Source: Clostridium disporicum (lineage in GTDB: Bacteria > Bacillota > Clostridia > Clostridiales > Clostridiaceae). Taken from it: a DNA stretch of 64,000 bases. The notes under the pieces were generated by a model. It ran no database searches. It had not been told where the DNA came from and saw nothing but the letters and a program-made list of their open reading frames with translations. Within the stretch, counting starts at the first letter, position 1. Each line of letters begins with the position of its first letter. The stretch spans positions 1-64,000 of the forward strand of contig NZ_CYZX01000007.1 in assembly GCF_001405015.1 (NCBI RefSeq), read 5' to 3'. Of this stretch, positions 44,199 through 52,935 are shown one piece after another. The position numbers and the translations under genes are program-made.

Positions 44199-44227
44199 TT
44201 GACATATAGAATTTAAGGTGATAGCAT
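44199..44227 (+). promoter_or_regulatory. Sigma-A promoter for molybdenum hydroxylase island
   Basis: TTGACA (44199-44204), 17-base spacer, TAGCAT (44222-44227), about 34 bases before the start codon at 44261. Confidence 0.65.
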
Positions 44228-44260
44228 TTTATTTAAAAGATATGTTAAATGGAGGTAAAA

Positions 44261-45181
44261 ATGGATAATATAGGCGGAATAATTGTAGCGGCTGGAAATA
44301 CAAGTTATAAAGTATCTCCTTTGCTTAAAATTGGTTCTATTTCAATAATAAAAAGGTTAGTTTTAACTTTTCAGCAAGCTGGTATTTCTCCTATTGTTGT
44401 TATAACAGGTTTTCAGTCTGTTGAAATTGAACAACATCTTGTAGATTATGGAGTAGTATTTTTGAGAAATGAAAAATTTGAGAATTCAGATAAATTATAT
44501 TCTGCAAAGATTGGGCTTGATTTTTTAAAGGATAAGTGTAAAAAAGTTGTTTTTACACCTGTTACAGTTCCTATGTATAATTCTAATACGATAAAAAATC
44601 TTATTGAAATGGACAAGGAGTTGGTTATTCCATCATACCAAGGTCGTACAGGGCATCCACTTCTTTTGGATTGCTCGCTTATACCTAAAATACTTGCATA
44701 TGATGGTAAGGAGGGTATGAGAGGAGCAATAAAAGAGCTAATCACAGAAAAAGATTACTTAGAAGTAAATGATGAGGGAATTTTATTAGATGTAGAAAGA
44801 ATTGAAAGGATAGATGAACTTGTACATTTACATAATGAAGAACTTTTACATCCGTTTATTAGGATAAGCATAGAAAAGGAATTTGCTTTTTTTAATTCTA
44901 GGGCAAAGCTTTTACTTATACTTATAGAAGAGACACAGTCAGTAAAAGGTGCATGTAAATATATGGCGCTTTCATGTGGCAAAGCTTGGAGTATGATTAA
45001 TGAAATGGAAGAAGCATTAGGATATAGTGTTGTGGAAAGAAGACATGGTGGAAGACGTGGAGGAAAGACAGTCTTATCACAGAAAGGAAAAGAGTTTTTA
45101 AAGAAGTATGAAAAATATGAAAAAGATATAAAGGAATATGCAGTAAGTCATTTTTATAATATTTTTCAAGAATCTAGATAA
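44261..45181 (+). CDS. MobA-like nucleotidyltransferase fused to ModE-like HTH
   Basis: 306 residues from ATG 44261 (the ATG at 44249 lies in its own SD, GGAGG). Residues 1-190 are a MobA/MocA-like NTP transferase: GGIIVAAGNTSYKVSPLLKI, VVITGFQSVEIEQHL, FTPVTVPMYN and GRTGHPLLLD. The C-terminal third (about 205-290) is a ModE-type winged helix: KLLLILIEETQSVKGACKY, CGKAWSMINEMEEALGYSVV, ERRHGGRRGGKTVLSQKG. No molybdate-binding domain is present. It combines cofactor modification or sensing with DNA binding, and is the first gene before the two xanthine dehydrogenase operons, which it probably regulates. Confidence 0.85.
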   Translation: MDNIGGIIVAAGNTSYKVSPLLKIGSISIIKRLVLTFQQAGISPIVVITGFQSVEIEQHLVDYGVVFLRNEKFENSDKLYSAKIGLDFLKDKCKKVVFTPVTVPMYNSNTIKNLIEMDKELVIPSYQGRTGHPLLLDCSLIPKILAYDGKEGMRGAIKELITEKDYLEVNDEGILLDVERIERIDELVHLHNEELLHPFIRISIEKEFAFFNSRAKLLLILIEETQSVKGACKYMALSCGKAWSMINEMEEALGYSVVERRHGGRRGGKTVLSQKGKEFLKKYEKYEKDIKEYAVSHFYNIFQESR

Positions 45182-45190
45182 AATTAAATG

Positions 45191-45237
45191 AAACAACATC
45201 AAGTTCTTTTAAGGAATAATTTGATGTTGTTTTTTTA
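45191..45237 (+). terminator. Terminator/attenuator before xanthine dehydrogenase
   Basis: Perfect 12-bp stem (45191-45202 with 45221-45232) with T-run. It lies in the 104-base gap ahead of the fused dehydrogenase and may serve as a stop or attenuator. Confidence 0.85.
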
Positions 45238-45284
45238 TTTTTTTATAATAAAAATAAAGAAATGGAAAAACATGGGAGGGAAAT

Positions 45285-47840
45285 ATGTATACTATAAATG
45301 TAAATGGGAAAGATTATACAACCACTGAAGATAAGAAATTATTATCGTTTTTAAGAGATGATTTAAGATTTACTTCAGTAAAAGATGGGTGTAGTGAAGG
45401 AGCTTGTGGTACCTGTACAGTTTTGGTTGATGGTAAAAAATTCAAGGCATGTGTGCAAAAGGTTTCAAAATTTGAAGGCAAAAAGATAATAACAGTTGAA
45501 GGTCTCACAGAAAGAGAAAAAAGCGTTTATGAACATTGTTTTGCAGAGGCTGGTGCTGTTCAGTGTGGCTTCTGTATTCCTGGAATGGTTATTGCTGCAA
45601 AATCACTTTTAGATATCAATAACAATCCAAGTTTAGATGAAGTCAAAAAAGCTATAAGAGGAAATATATGTCGTTGTACAGGTTATAAAAAAATTGAAGA
45701 AGCAATTTTAATGGCTGCAAGATTTTTTAGAGAAAATCTTGAAATACCTGAAGAGCCAAAAGAATTACACATGAATCAAAGATATAAAAGACCTGATGTT
45801 GCTGAAAAAGTTAATGGAACAGGTAAATTTGTAGATGACCTTTATTTGCCGGGGATGATTTATGCTAAAGCTGTACGTTCAAAATATCCAAGAGCAATGG
45901 TAAATAAAATTGATATTAGTAAAGCTCTAGAACATCAAGATTGTGTAAGGATTTTATTAAAAAAAGATGTTCCAGATAATGTTATAGGGCATATGAAAAA
46001 AGATTGGGATGTTATGATTGGTGAAGGTGAAATAACAAGATATGTTGGTGATTGTATTGCTCTTGTTGCTACAAATCATAAGGAGACTTTAGATGAAGTA
46101 TGTAGTTTAGTTGAAGTAGATTATACAGAACTTACACCTATTACTTCACCACAAGATGCACTTCATGGAGATGCACCACTAATTCATAAAGATGGAAATA
46201 TTATGGCAAGAGCTAGTCTTGTTAGAGGAAATGCAGATGAAGCAATAAAAAATTCTAAATATGTTGTAACTAGGAAGTATAAAACACCACATCAAGAGCA
46301 TGGATTTATGGAGCCAGAGTGTGCTATTGCTGCACCAGAAGGTGATGATGGTATTCTTCTATATTCAGGGGGACAATCTGTATATGATGAACAACGAGAA
46401 ATTGCTATGATGCTTAAAATTCCAAAAGAAAAAGTTCATTGCCATACACAACTTGTTGGTGGTGGATTCGGAGGTAAAGAAGATATGAGTGTTCAGCACT
46501 TAGCAGCACTTATGGCTTGGCATACAAAGAAACCTGTTAAGGTTAAATTTTCAAGACAAGAAAGTCTAGCATACCATACAAAACGACATCCGATGGAAAT
46601 AGAATTTACAACAGCTTGTGATGAAAACGGTATATTAACAGGGATGAAAGCTGTTATTATTGCAGATACAGGTGCATATGCTTCACTTGGAGGTCCTGTA
46701 TTGCAGAGAGCTTGTACTCATGCTGCTGGACCATATAATTATCAAAATGTTGATATTCTTGGAATGTCTGTATATACAAACAATATGGTTTCAGGTGCTT
46801 TCCGTGGTTTTGGTGCAGCACAAAGTTGCTTTGCGATGGAAAATAACTTAAATATCCTTGCAGAAGAAGTTGGTATTTCCCCTTGGGAAATTCGTTATCG
46901 TAATGCAATTCGTCCAGGACAAATATTGCCAAATGGACAAATTGCCGATGAAAGTGTTGGTCTTGTTGAATGCTTAGAAGCTGTAAAAGATATTTATGAA
47001 TCAAATCCATATGCAGGTATTGCAGTAGGATGGAAAAATAGTGGTAAAGGGGTAGGGATTATAGATTCAGGTAGATGTAAGCTTCTTATTAAAGATGGGA
47101 AGGTGCACGTGCTAACTTCTGCTGCATGTATGGGGCAAGGAATTGCTATCATGTGTAAAACTATGCTTTGTGAGGCAACAGGTTTAGAACCACAGATAGT
47201 AATTCATGAATCAGCTGATACAATCAAAACTCCTGATTCTGGAACTAGTACAGCATCAAGACAAACTGTTGTTACTGGTGAAGCAGTTAAACGTGCTTCT
47301 ATGAAACTAAAAGAAGATTTAGATAAAGGATTAACACTTAATGAGCTAGAAGGTAAAGAATATTTTGGTGAATACCATCCAATGACAGATGGATTAACAT
47401 CAACAAAAGAATTCCCTGTTCGCCATGTAAGTTATAGTTATGGTGTACAAGTAGTAATATTAAATGAAAAAGGCAAAGTAGAAAAGGTTGTTGCAGCATA
47501 TGATGTAGGAACACCTGTTAATATTCAAGCAGTCGAAGGTCAAATTGAAGGCGGTATGGTAATGGGGCTTGGATATGCACTAACAGAAGAATTTAAATGT
47601 GAAGATGGTTATTGTAAAACAAAACTTGGAACTCTTGGGTTGATGCGCTCAACAGAAACTCCAGAATTAGAAGTTAAACTTGTCAAAGGACCGGGAGAAA
47701 TACCACTTTCATTTGGAGCAAAAGGTTGTGGAGAACTTTGTATGATACCAACTGGTGCTGCTTGTTCACACGCGTACTATCGTCTAGATGGAAAGCTAAG
47801 GACATCTATGCCATTAAGAGAAACTTATTATAAAAAATAA
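45285..47840 (+). CDS. Fused xanthine dehydrogenase, selenium-dependent type
   Basis: 851 residues. Residues 1-150 bind two [2Fe-2S] clusters: C36, C41, C44, C56, then C94, C97, C129, C131 (NICRCTGY). The rest is the molybdopterin enzyme: GGGFGGKEDMSVQHLAALMA, GAYASLGGPVLQRACTHAAG, SGAFRGFGAAQSCFAMENN, and the catalytic glutamate in GAKGCGELCM near the end. This iron-sulfur plus Mo-subunit fusion of about 850 residues is the architecture of the selenium-dependent xanthine dehydrogenase family. It is expected to hydroxylate xanthine or a related purine. No FAD subunit is fused. SD GGGAGGG. Confidence 0.88.
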   Translation: MYTINVNGKDYTTTEDKKLLSFLRDDLRFTSVKDGCSEGACGTCTVLVDGKKFKACVQKVSKFEGKKIITVEGLTEREKSVYEHCFAEAGAVQCGFCIPGMVIAAKSLLDINNNPSLDEVKKAIRGNICRCTGYKKIEEAILMAARFFRENLEIPEEPKELHMNQRYKRPDVAEKVNGTGKFVDDLYLPGMIYAKAVRSKYPRAMVNKIDISKALEHQDCVRILLKKDVPDNVIGHMKKDWDVMIGEGEITRYVGDCIALVATNHKETLDEVCSLVEVDYTELTPITSPQDALHGDAPLIHKDGNIMARASLVRGNADEAIKNSKYVVTRKYKTPHQEHGFMEPECAIAAPEGDDGILLYSGGQSVYDEQREIAMMLKIPKEKVHCHTQLVGGGFGGKEDMSVQHLAALMAWHTKKPVKVKFSRQESLAYHTKRHPMEIEFTTACDENGILTGMKAVIIADTGAYASLGGPVLQRACTHAAGPYNYQNVDILGMSVYTNNMVSGAFRGFGAAQSCFAMENNLNILAEEVGISPWEIRYRNAIRPGQILPNGQIADESVGLVECLEAVKDIYESNPYAGIAVGWKNSGKGVGIIDSGRCKLLIKDGKVHVLTSAACMGQGIAIMCKTMLCEATGLEPQIVIHESADTIKTPDSGTSTASRQTVVTGEAVKRASMKLKEDLDKGLTLNELEGKEYFGEYHPMTDGLTSTKEFPVRHVSYSYGVQVVILNEKGKVEKVVAAYDVGTPVNIQAVEGQIEGGMVMGLGYALTEEFKCEDGYCKTKLGTLGLMRSTETPELEVKLVKGPGEIPLSFGAKGCGELCMIPTGAACSHAYYRLDGKLRTSMPLRETYYKK

Positions 47841-47850
47841 TAATAAAAAG

Positions 47851-47911
47851 CCTAGTAAAGCAATAAATAGTAATATGTGAAATAAATATTTATAGAACTA
47901 TATTACTAGGG
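47851..47911 (+). repeat. Inverted repeat between dehydrogenase operons
   Basis: CCTAGTAA (47851-47858) and TTACTAGG (47904-47911) form an 8-bp inverted repeat around 45 AT-rich bases in the 106-base gap between the two dehydrogenase systems. It could be an operator, for example for the upstream ModE-like protein, or part of a leader. No riboswitch fold recognised. Confidence 0.35.
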
Positions 47912-47946
47912 AGCTAATTAAAAAATAATTAAAAGGAGAGATGTAA

Positions 47947-50076
47947 ATGGAGAAGATTAGTGAGTCAGTTATAAAAAAAGACCACAGTGCAAAAATAAAA
48001 GGCGAAGCTCTTTATGTTGGTGATTATGATAATAGCGATATTTTATTTGGGAAAATGCTTCGTTCTAAAAAAGCAAAAGCAAGACTAGTCAATGTAAAAT
48101 TGCCACTATTACCACATGGATATTATTATGTTGATAAGACGGATATACCTGGAGATAATAATGTAAATATTGTTATGGATGATACACCTGTTTATGCTCG
48201 TGAAACAGTAGAATATATTGGTGAACCTATTGGTATGGTTTGTGGACCTGATAGTACTGAAGTAGAGAGAATTATATCAGAAATCGAGGTTGAGTATGAA
48301 GATTTAGCTCCAGTATTAAAAATAGAAGATTTTGATACAGTTTTCTTTGATTATGAATATGGTAAAGGTGATATTGATAAAGCTTTCAAGGAAGCTGATA
48401 AAATTTACGAAGAGGTTTTTGAAACAGGTTATCAAGATCAAACATATCTTGAGACCCAAGGTATGATGGCTGAAGTAATGGATGATGGTAAAGTATTTGT
48501 TCATGGATCAATGCAATGTCCTTATTATGTTAAAGGTGCCATAATGAGAGCTTTAAACCTTGGAACAGATAAAGTACGTATCGCACAAGATGTTACAGGT
48601 GGAGGTTTTGGCGGAAAAGAAGCATTCCCATCAATTCTTGGATGTCAAGTTGCAGTGGCAGCTGTTAAAACAGGTAAAAAAGTAAGATGTATTTTTGAGC
48701 GTAGGGAAGACTTAGAATTTACATCAAAACGTCATCCATCAAGAAACACATATAAAGTAGCTGTTAAAGATGGCAAAGTAACGGCAATGGATATAGATGT
48801 TATGTTTAATAGTGGTGCTTATACAACATTATCTGCAGTTGTATTACAACGTGGAATCATATGTGCAAATGGTATATATAATATTCCAAATCTACATGTT
48901 AGGGGTAGAGCAGTAAAAACCAATACAACTCCAAGCGGAGCTTATCGTGGATTTGGAGCACCACAAACTTTCTTTTCAGTTGAAATGATGATGAACCACG
49001 TTGCAAAAGATTTAGGTATAGATACTCTTAAATTCAAAGAAGAACATCTGGTGAAACAAGGAGATTCTACATCAACATCAGGTGAATATCATTTCCCTGT
49101 ACCAATTCCAGCTATGATTGATAGGGTAGATAAAGCTTGTGATTATAGAAGAAAGCATAGTGAATATGCTAAAGACCAGACAGGAAGATATCGTAAAGGT
49201 ATTGGTATGTCAATGTATTTCCACGGTGCAGGATTTACAGGATCAGGAGAAAGAGATCATATTAAAGCTGTTGCAAAGCTTCATAAATTTTCAGATGGAA
49301 CAGTTCAAATTCTTGCTTCAAACGCTGATATAGGACAAGGATTAAGAACAACATTCCCTAAAATAGTTGCAAAAGAGTTAAATCTTCCTTTAGAGAAAGT
49401 TTTCTATGAGTATCCAGATACAGATGTTGTTCCAGATTCAGGTCCAACAGTTGCATCAAGAAGCTTAATGACAGTAGGAGAACTTTTACGTAGGGCGGCA
49501 ATTAAACTAAGAAAAGAATGGGTTGATGGCGAAGACCAAATTGTTGAAGAAAGATTTGTTGAGCCAGATTTTATGATTCCATTTTATTTGGATAAATTCC
49601 AAGGGGATGCTTATCCGACGTATTCCTGGGCTGTTAATGCTATAGAAGTTGAAATTGACACATACACAGGACTTTCAAAAATATTAGGAGCTTATGGATG
49701 TTTTGATGTTGGGACACCTATGGACTACAATATTGTAGTAGGCCAAATGGAAGGTGGATTTTTACAAGGAATTGGTTATGCTTCTACAGAATATATGGTA
49801 TCTGACGACAAAGGTAGAATTCGTAATAATTCATTCTCTGATTATATTATTCCAACAGCTGTTGATGTTCCAAATCTTTATGTTGATATGTTTGTTGATG
49901 AAAAATATCCATTTGGACCTTATGGTGCAAAAGGGGCTGGAGAATTGCCACTAGTTGGAGCTCCAGGTGCCTATGTTGAAGCTGTTGAACAAGCCTTAGG
50001 AAGAAATGTAAGGTTGAATCATGCACCATTTACTGCAGAGGATACAATGAAAGTTTTGATGGGAGAGATGGAATAG
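47947..50076 (+). CDS. Xanthine dehydrogenase, molybdenum-binding subunit
   Basis: 709 residues, Mo-binding subunit without fused iron-sulfur domain. Key elements: KIKGEALYVGDYDNSDILFG, GGGFGGKEAFPSILGCQVAV, SGAYRGFGAPQTFFSVEMMM, SNADIGQGLRTTFPKIVAKE, and the catalytic GAKGAGELPLVGAPGAYVEA with its glutamate. SD AAGGAGAG. It forms a three-subunit enzyme with the two genes downstream and differs clearly from the fused enzyme upstream, so the two probably act on different purines or aldehydes. Confidence 0.92.
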   Translation: MEKISESVIKKDHSAKIKGEALYVGDYDNSDILFGKMLRSKKAKARLVNVKLPLLPHGYYYVDKTDIPGDNNVNIVMDDTPVYARETVEYIGEPIGMVCGPDSTEVERIISEIEVEYEDLAPVLKIEDFDTVFFDYEYGKGDIDKAFKEADKIYEEVFETGYQDQTYLETQGMMAEVMDDGKVFVHGSMQCPYYVKGAIMRALNLGTDKVRIAQDVTGGGFGGKEAFPSILGCQVAVAAVKTGKKVRCIFERREDLEFTSKRHPSRNTYKVAVKDGKVTAMDIDVMFNSGAYTTLSAVVLQRGIICANGIYNIPNLHVRGRAVKTNTTPSGAYRGFGAPQTFFSVEMMMNHVAKDLGIDTLKFKEEHLVKQGDSTSTSGEYHFPVPIPAMIDRVDKACDYRRKHSEYAKDQTGRYRKGIGMSMYFHGAGFTGSGERDHIKAVAKLHKFSDGTVQILASNADIGQGLRTTFPKIVAKELNLPLEKVFYEYPDTDVVPDSGPTVASRSLMTVGELLRRAAIKLRKEWVDGEDQIVEERFVEPDFMIPFYLDKFQGDAYPTYSWAVNAIEVEIDTYTGLSKILGAYGCFDVGTPMDYNIVVGQMEGGFLQGIGYASTEYMVSDDKGRIRNNSFSDYIIPTAVDVPNLYVDMFVDEKYPFGPYGAKGAGELPLVGAPGAYVEAVEQALGRNVRLNHAPFTAEDTMKVLMGEME

Positions 50077-50553
50077 ATGAGTAATAATATAAAATTTAAC
50101 TTGAATGGTAAAGATGTTACTTATGATGGAAATGCATCAGATAGACTATTAGATATTCTTCGTGAATATTATAAACTTACTGGTGTTAAATGCGGTTGTA
50201 AAGAGGGTGAATGTGGAGCATGCTCAATTTTAATGGATGGAGAATTAGTAAATTCTTGTACAGTTGCTATGGGAAGATGTGAAGGAAGTAAAATTGTTAC
50301 AATTGAAGGCTTCCGTGAAACAGAACGTTTTAAGGTTATTGATAAGGCATATGCATCTGTATCAGCAGTTCAATGTGGATATTGTATTCCTGGAATGGTA
50401 CTTGCTACAGAAGCTATACTATCAAAAACACCTCATCCAACAATAGAACAAATTCGTGAAGGTATTTCTGGAAATCTATGTAGATGTACAGGATATAACG
50501 CTATTGTTAAAGCAATTAAGGTTGCATCAGAGGAGGGGAATGGATTATGGTAA
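50077..50553 (+). CDS. Xanthine dehydrogenase, iron-sulfur subunit
   Basis: 158 residues with two [2Fe-2S] clusters: CGCKEGECGACSILMDGELV plus the next cysteine, and CGYCIPGM with NLCRCTGYNAIV. It carries electrons from the Mo site to FAD. It starts next to the stop of the Mo subunit gene and overlaps the FAD subunit gene by a few bases, so all three are translationally coupled. Confidence 0.94.
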   Translation: MSNNIKFNLNGKDVTYDGNASDRLLDILREYYKLTGVKCGCKEGECGACSILMDGELVNSCTVAMGRCEGSKIVTIEGFRETERFKVIDKAYASVSAVQCGYCIPGMVLATEAILSKTPHPTIEQIREGISGNLCRCTGYNAIVKAIKVASEEGNGLW

Positions 50554-51365
50554 ATGGTTTTATGGCGACTTCTCTTAAAGAAGCCTTAGAAATTCGTTCA
50601 TCTGAAAATGTTACTCCTTATTGTGGTGGCACAGACCTTATGATTGAGAATAAAGAAGGTGCAACCTATCTTTTTTTGAATAAAGTGCCTGAAATGAAAA
50701 AGATAGTTGAAGATAATGATTATATAAGAATAGGTGCAGCATGTACCTTTACTGAAGTTTTAAATTCAAGTATTGTTCCGAAGCTTATGAAGGAAGCAGT
50801 TTCAAGAATTGCAGCACCTGCAATTAGAAATATTGGAACAATGGGGGGGAACATTGGAAATGGTTCTGCTAAAGCAGACTCTGTACTGATTGAGTATGTT
50901 TCAGATGCAAAAGTTGTTGTTGCATCAAAAGATAGAAGTAGAATTGTTCCTATAGATGAATTTTATAAAGGTAGAAAACAACTTGATTTAAAAAAAGATG
51001 AGCTAATAGTAGAGATTCTTTTACCTAAAACAGGGCTTGATAATTATTACTATAAAAAAGTTGGAGCAAGAAATGCCCTTGCTATTTCAAGGGTTTCCTT
51101 TGCAGGTATTATAAAAATGGATGGTGATATTATAAAAGATATAGCCATTGCATTTGGAGCTATTTCTGGTACTGTTTTAAGGTTTAAAGAAGTTGAAAAA
51201 TTGTTTGTTGGAAAAACGTTATCTGAAGCAAAAGGAATGAAGGACAAATTTATAAGTGAATATGAGAAAAAAATAGTCCCAACGAAGGGACGTGTTTCTT
51301 CAGAATATAGAAAAGCTGTATGCTTAAATCTTCTTAAGGATTTCTTAACAGAAAAAGGAATATAA
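50547..51365 (+). CDS. Xanthine dehydrogenase, FAD-binding subunit
   Basis: 272 residues of the CO dehydrogenase flavoprotein family. The FAD motifs are PYCGGTDLMIENKEGATYLF and AAPAIRNIGTMGGNIGNGSA. The C-terminal domain carries KVGARNALAISRVSFAGIIK and RVSSEYRKAVCLNLLKDFL. The SD and start lie inside the end of the iron-sulfur gene. The subunit passes electrons to an external acceptor such as NAD or ferredoxin. Confidence 0.93.
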   Translation: MVNGFMATSLKEALEIRSSENVTPYCGGTDLMIENKEGATYLFLNKVPEMKKIVEDNDYIRIGAACTFTEVLNSSIVPKLMKEAVSRIAAPAIRNIGTMGGNIGNGSAKADSVLIEYVSDAKVVVASKDRSRIVPIDEFYKGRKQLDLKKDELIVEILLPKTGLDNYYYKKVGARNALAISRVSFAGIIKMDGDIIKDIAIAFGAISGTVLRFKEVEKLFVGKTLSEAKGMKDKFISEYEKKIVPTKGRVSSEYRKAVCLNLLKDFLTEKGI

Positions 51366-51378
51366 AATATTATAAACT

Positions 51379-52074
51379 CTATGATATAAGAAATCTTGAG
51401 TAAAAGGAAGTTGTATTGAGATAACTCACTAAATTTGTATTCTGAATATATTGTAAATCAGAGTTAGATTTTTTTAGTGATGCTTTACTTAAACTATCAA
51501 TACAACTTCCAAAATTTATAAAAGTAATTTTGCAAGGTAAAGTAGAAGCAATTTCTTTAGCTGTTTCATAAGCTGATTTCATATAATTTATATATTCATT
51601 ATCAGTTGTTGCATTACAGATAAAGAAAACACCACGAACAGCAATAGCATCTGCATTTTTTAGTGCTAAAGAAAGTTTTGAAAGATTTTCTTTGCAAAAT
51701 GTAGAATTATTATCAAGAGAAAAACTAATAGCAATTGATTCTAGGAATCCTTTTTTAATTAATTCTTTTGAAATAGAATTAATTTTTTCCAATTGATAAA
51801 AATCACTTACAACATAACGACATTTTCCAAATATAGAGCGAATTTCGTCATCAGATTGTGCATTTACAATATAGTACAGATCGTCACGAGAAACTCCTTC
51901 GTTGTAAGCAGTGAGTATATCTTCTGTAATATTTGTTTTTATAGCACATTTTAATTCTTTTAATTTTTTTATATCACTTTGATTAATATTATTTGATGTA
52001 TAGATATAATAATAGTTTTCTAAGGTACTAGACAGAGTATTTACTTGTTTTATAAAGTTAACTAATTTGTTCAT
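51379..52074 (-). CDS. Unknown protein with alanine-racemase-N/decarboxylase-like look
   Basis: 231 residues on the opposite strand inside the molybdenum island. The stretch YYYIYTSNNINQSDIKKLKE, LKCAIKTNITEDILTAYNEG, LYYIVNAQSDDEIRSIFG, CRYVVSDFYQLEKINSIS reads like the TIM-barrel order of PLP-dependent amino acid decarboxylases, but the cofactor lysine is not convincing and the C-terminal beta-domain is missing. The chain is short for that family. Weak SD. I cannot name a function. It ends 14 bases from the stop of the FAD subunit gene and may cause antisense overlap. Confidence 0.6.
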   Translation of the reverse strand: MNKLVNFIKQVNTLSSTLENYYYIYTSNNINQSDIKKLKELKCAIKTNITEDILTAYNEGVSRDDLYYIVNAQSDDEIRSIFGKCRYVVSDFYQLEKINSISKELIKKGFLESIAISFSLDNNSTFCKENLSKLSLALKNADAIAVRGVFFICNATTDNEYINYMKSAYETAKEIASTLPCKITFINFGSCIDSLSKASLKKSNSDLQYIQNTNLVSYLNTTSFYSRFLIS

Positions 52075-52179
52075 TAAAATCCCACTTTCAATTTAAAACA
52101 TTATAAGAAAATTTTAACATAACAAAAGGGTATTGCAAGTTATTTTAAATAAGAATTTGTTTGTATAGGAGAGTTATAA

Positions 52180-52788
52180 ATGAAGGTTAATGGATTAATT
52201 CTTGCTGCAGGAATGTCAAGTAGAATGGGAGACTTTAAACCGTTAATGAAAATAAATAATAAAACGATGATAGAGCGAAGTATAGATAGCATGTTGATGG
52301 GGGGAAGTTATAGTGTTACTCTTGTTTTGGGATATCAAGGTGAAAGAATAGAAAGATTACTGAAGAGAAAGGGATATTTAGAGAAAAATGTTATACTTGT
52401 TTACAATAAAAATTATGAAGTAACTAATATGATTGATTCAGTTAAAATTGGTATTAATAATATTGGTGAGTGTGATGCTTTTTATTTATTGCCTGGAGAT
52501 ATGCCAGCAATAAAGGCAAATACATTTATTAAAGTGAGAGAGACTATGGATAGGACTAGAGCAAAAGCTGTATTTCCAACAATAGATGGATATAAAAAAC
52601 ATCCACCGCTTATTTCAATTGAACTTGTTAAGGATATATTAGAATTTAATTCTGATGGGGGATTAAGAGAGATGTGGAAAGAGCTTGATAGTGAAATAAT
52701 TACTGTTCCAGTTGATGATTTAGGATGCAATTTAGATGTTGATACTAAAAGTCAGTATATAAATGTATGTAAGTATATGACTACATAG
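52180..52788 (+). CDS. MocA/YgfJ-type molybdenum hydroxylase accessory nucleotidyltransferase
   Basis: 202 residues, GT-A-like nucleotidyltransferase. LILAAGMSSRMGDFKPLMKI (6-25) is the NTP-binding signature. The metal site lies in YLLPGDMPAIKANTF, followed by AVFPTIDGYKKHPPLISIEL. This is the family that adds CMP to molybdopterin or matures selenium-type molybdenum hydroxylases (YgfJ). Together with the fused dehydrogenase it supports a selenium-molybdenum system. SD AGGAGAG. Confidence 0.88.
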   Translation: MKVNGLILAAGMSSRMGDFKPLMKINNKTMIERSIDSMLMGGSYSVTLVLGYQGERIERLLKRKGYLEKNVILVYNKNYEVTNMIDSVKIGINNIGECDAFYLLPGDMPAIKANTFIKVRETMDRTRAKAVFPTIDGYKKHPPLISIELVKDILEFNSDGGLREMWKELDSEIITVPVDDLGCNLDVDTKSQYINVCKYMTT

Positions 52789-52830
52789 AATTATATGGTT
52801 GAATAATAATTATCATAATTTATTATATAT

Positions 52831-52861
52831 AAAAGCATCATATTTTATAATGATGCTTTTT
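52831..52861 (+). terminator. Rho-independent terminator
   Basis: Perfect 11-bp stem (52831-52841 with 52850-52860) with a T-rich right arm. It closes the molybdenum island. Confidence 0.88.
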
Positions 52862-52935
52862 ATATTAATAGATTAACTTAAATATTAAATATGTTTTATA
52901 AGTAAATTGAAATAGTAATTAATGATAAGTAATTA

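Noticed and set aside
46657..47010. 117-codon minus-strand open frame inside the fused xanthine dehydrogenase gene, rich in His, Gln and Leu
   Set aside because: Exact antisense of the catalytic domain, no SD, composition typical of a shadow frame.
47841..47946. Possible riboswitch between the two dehydrogenase operons
   Set aside because: Only one 8-bp inverted repeat; no purine or molybdenum-cofactor riboswitch core motifs recognisable.
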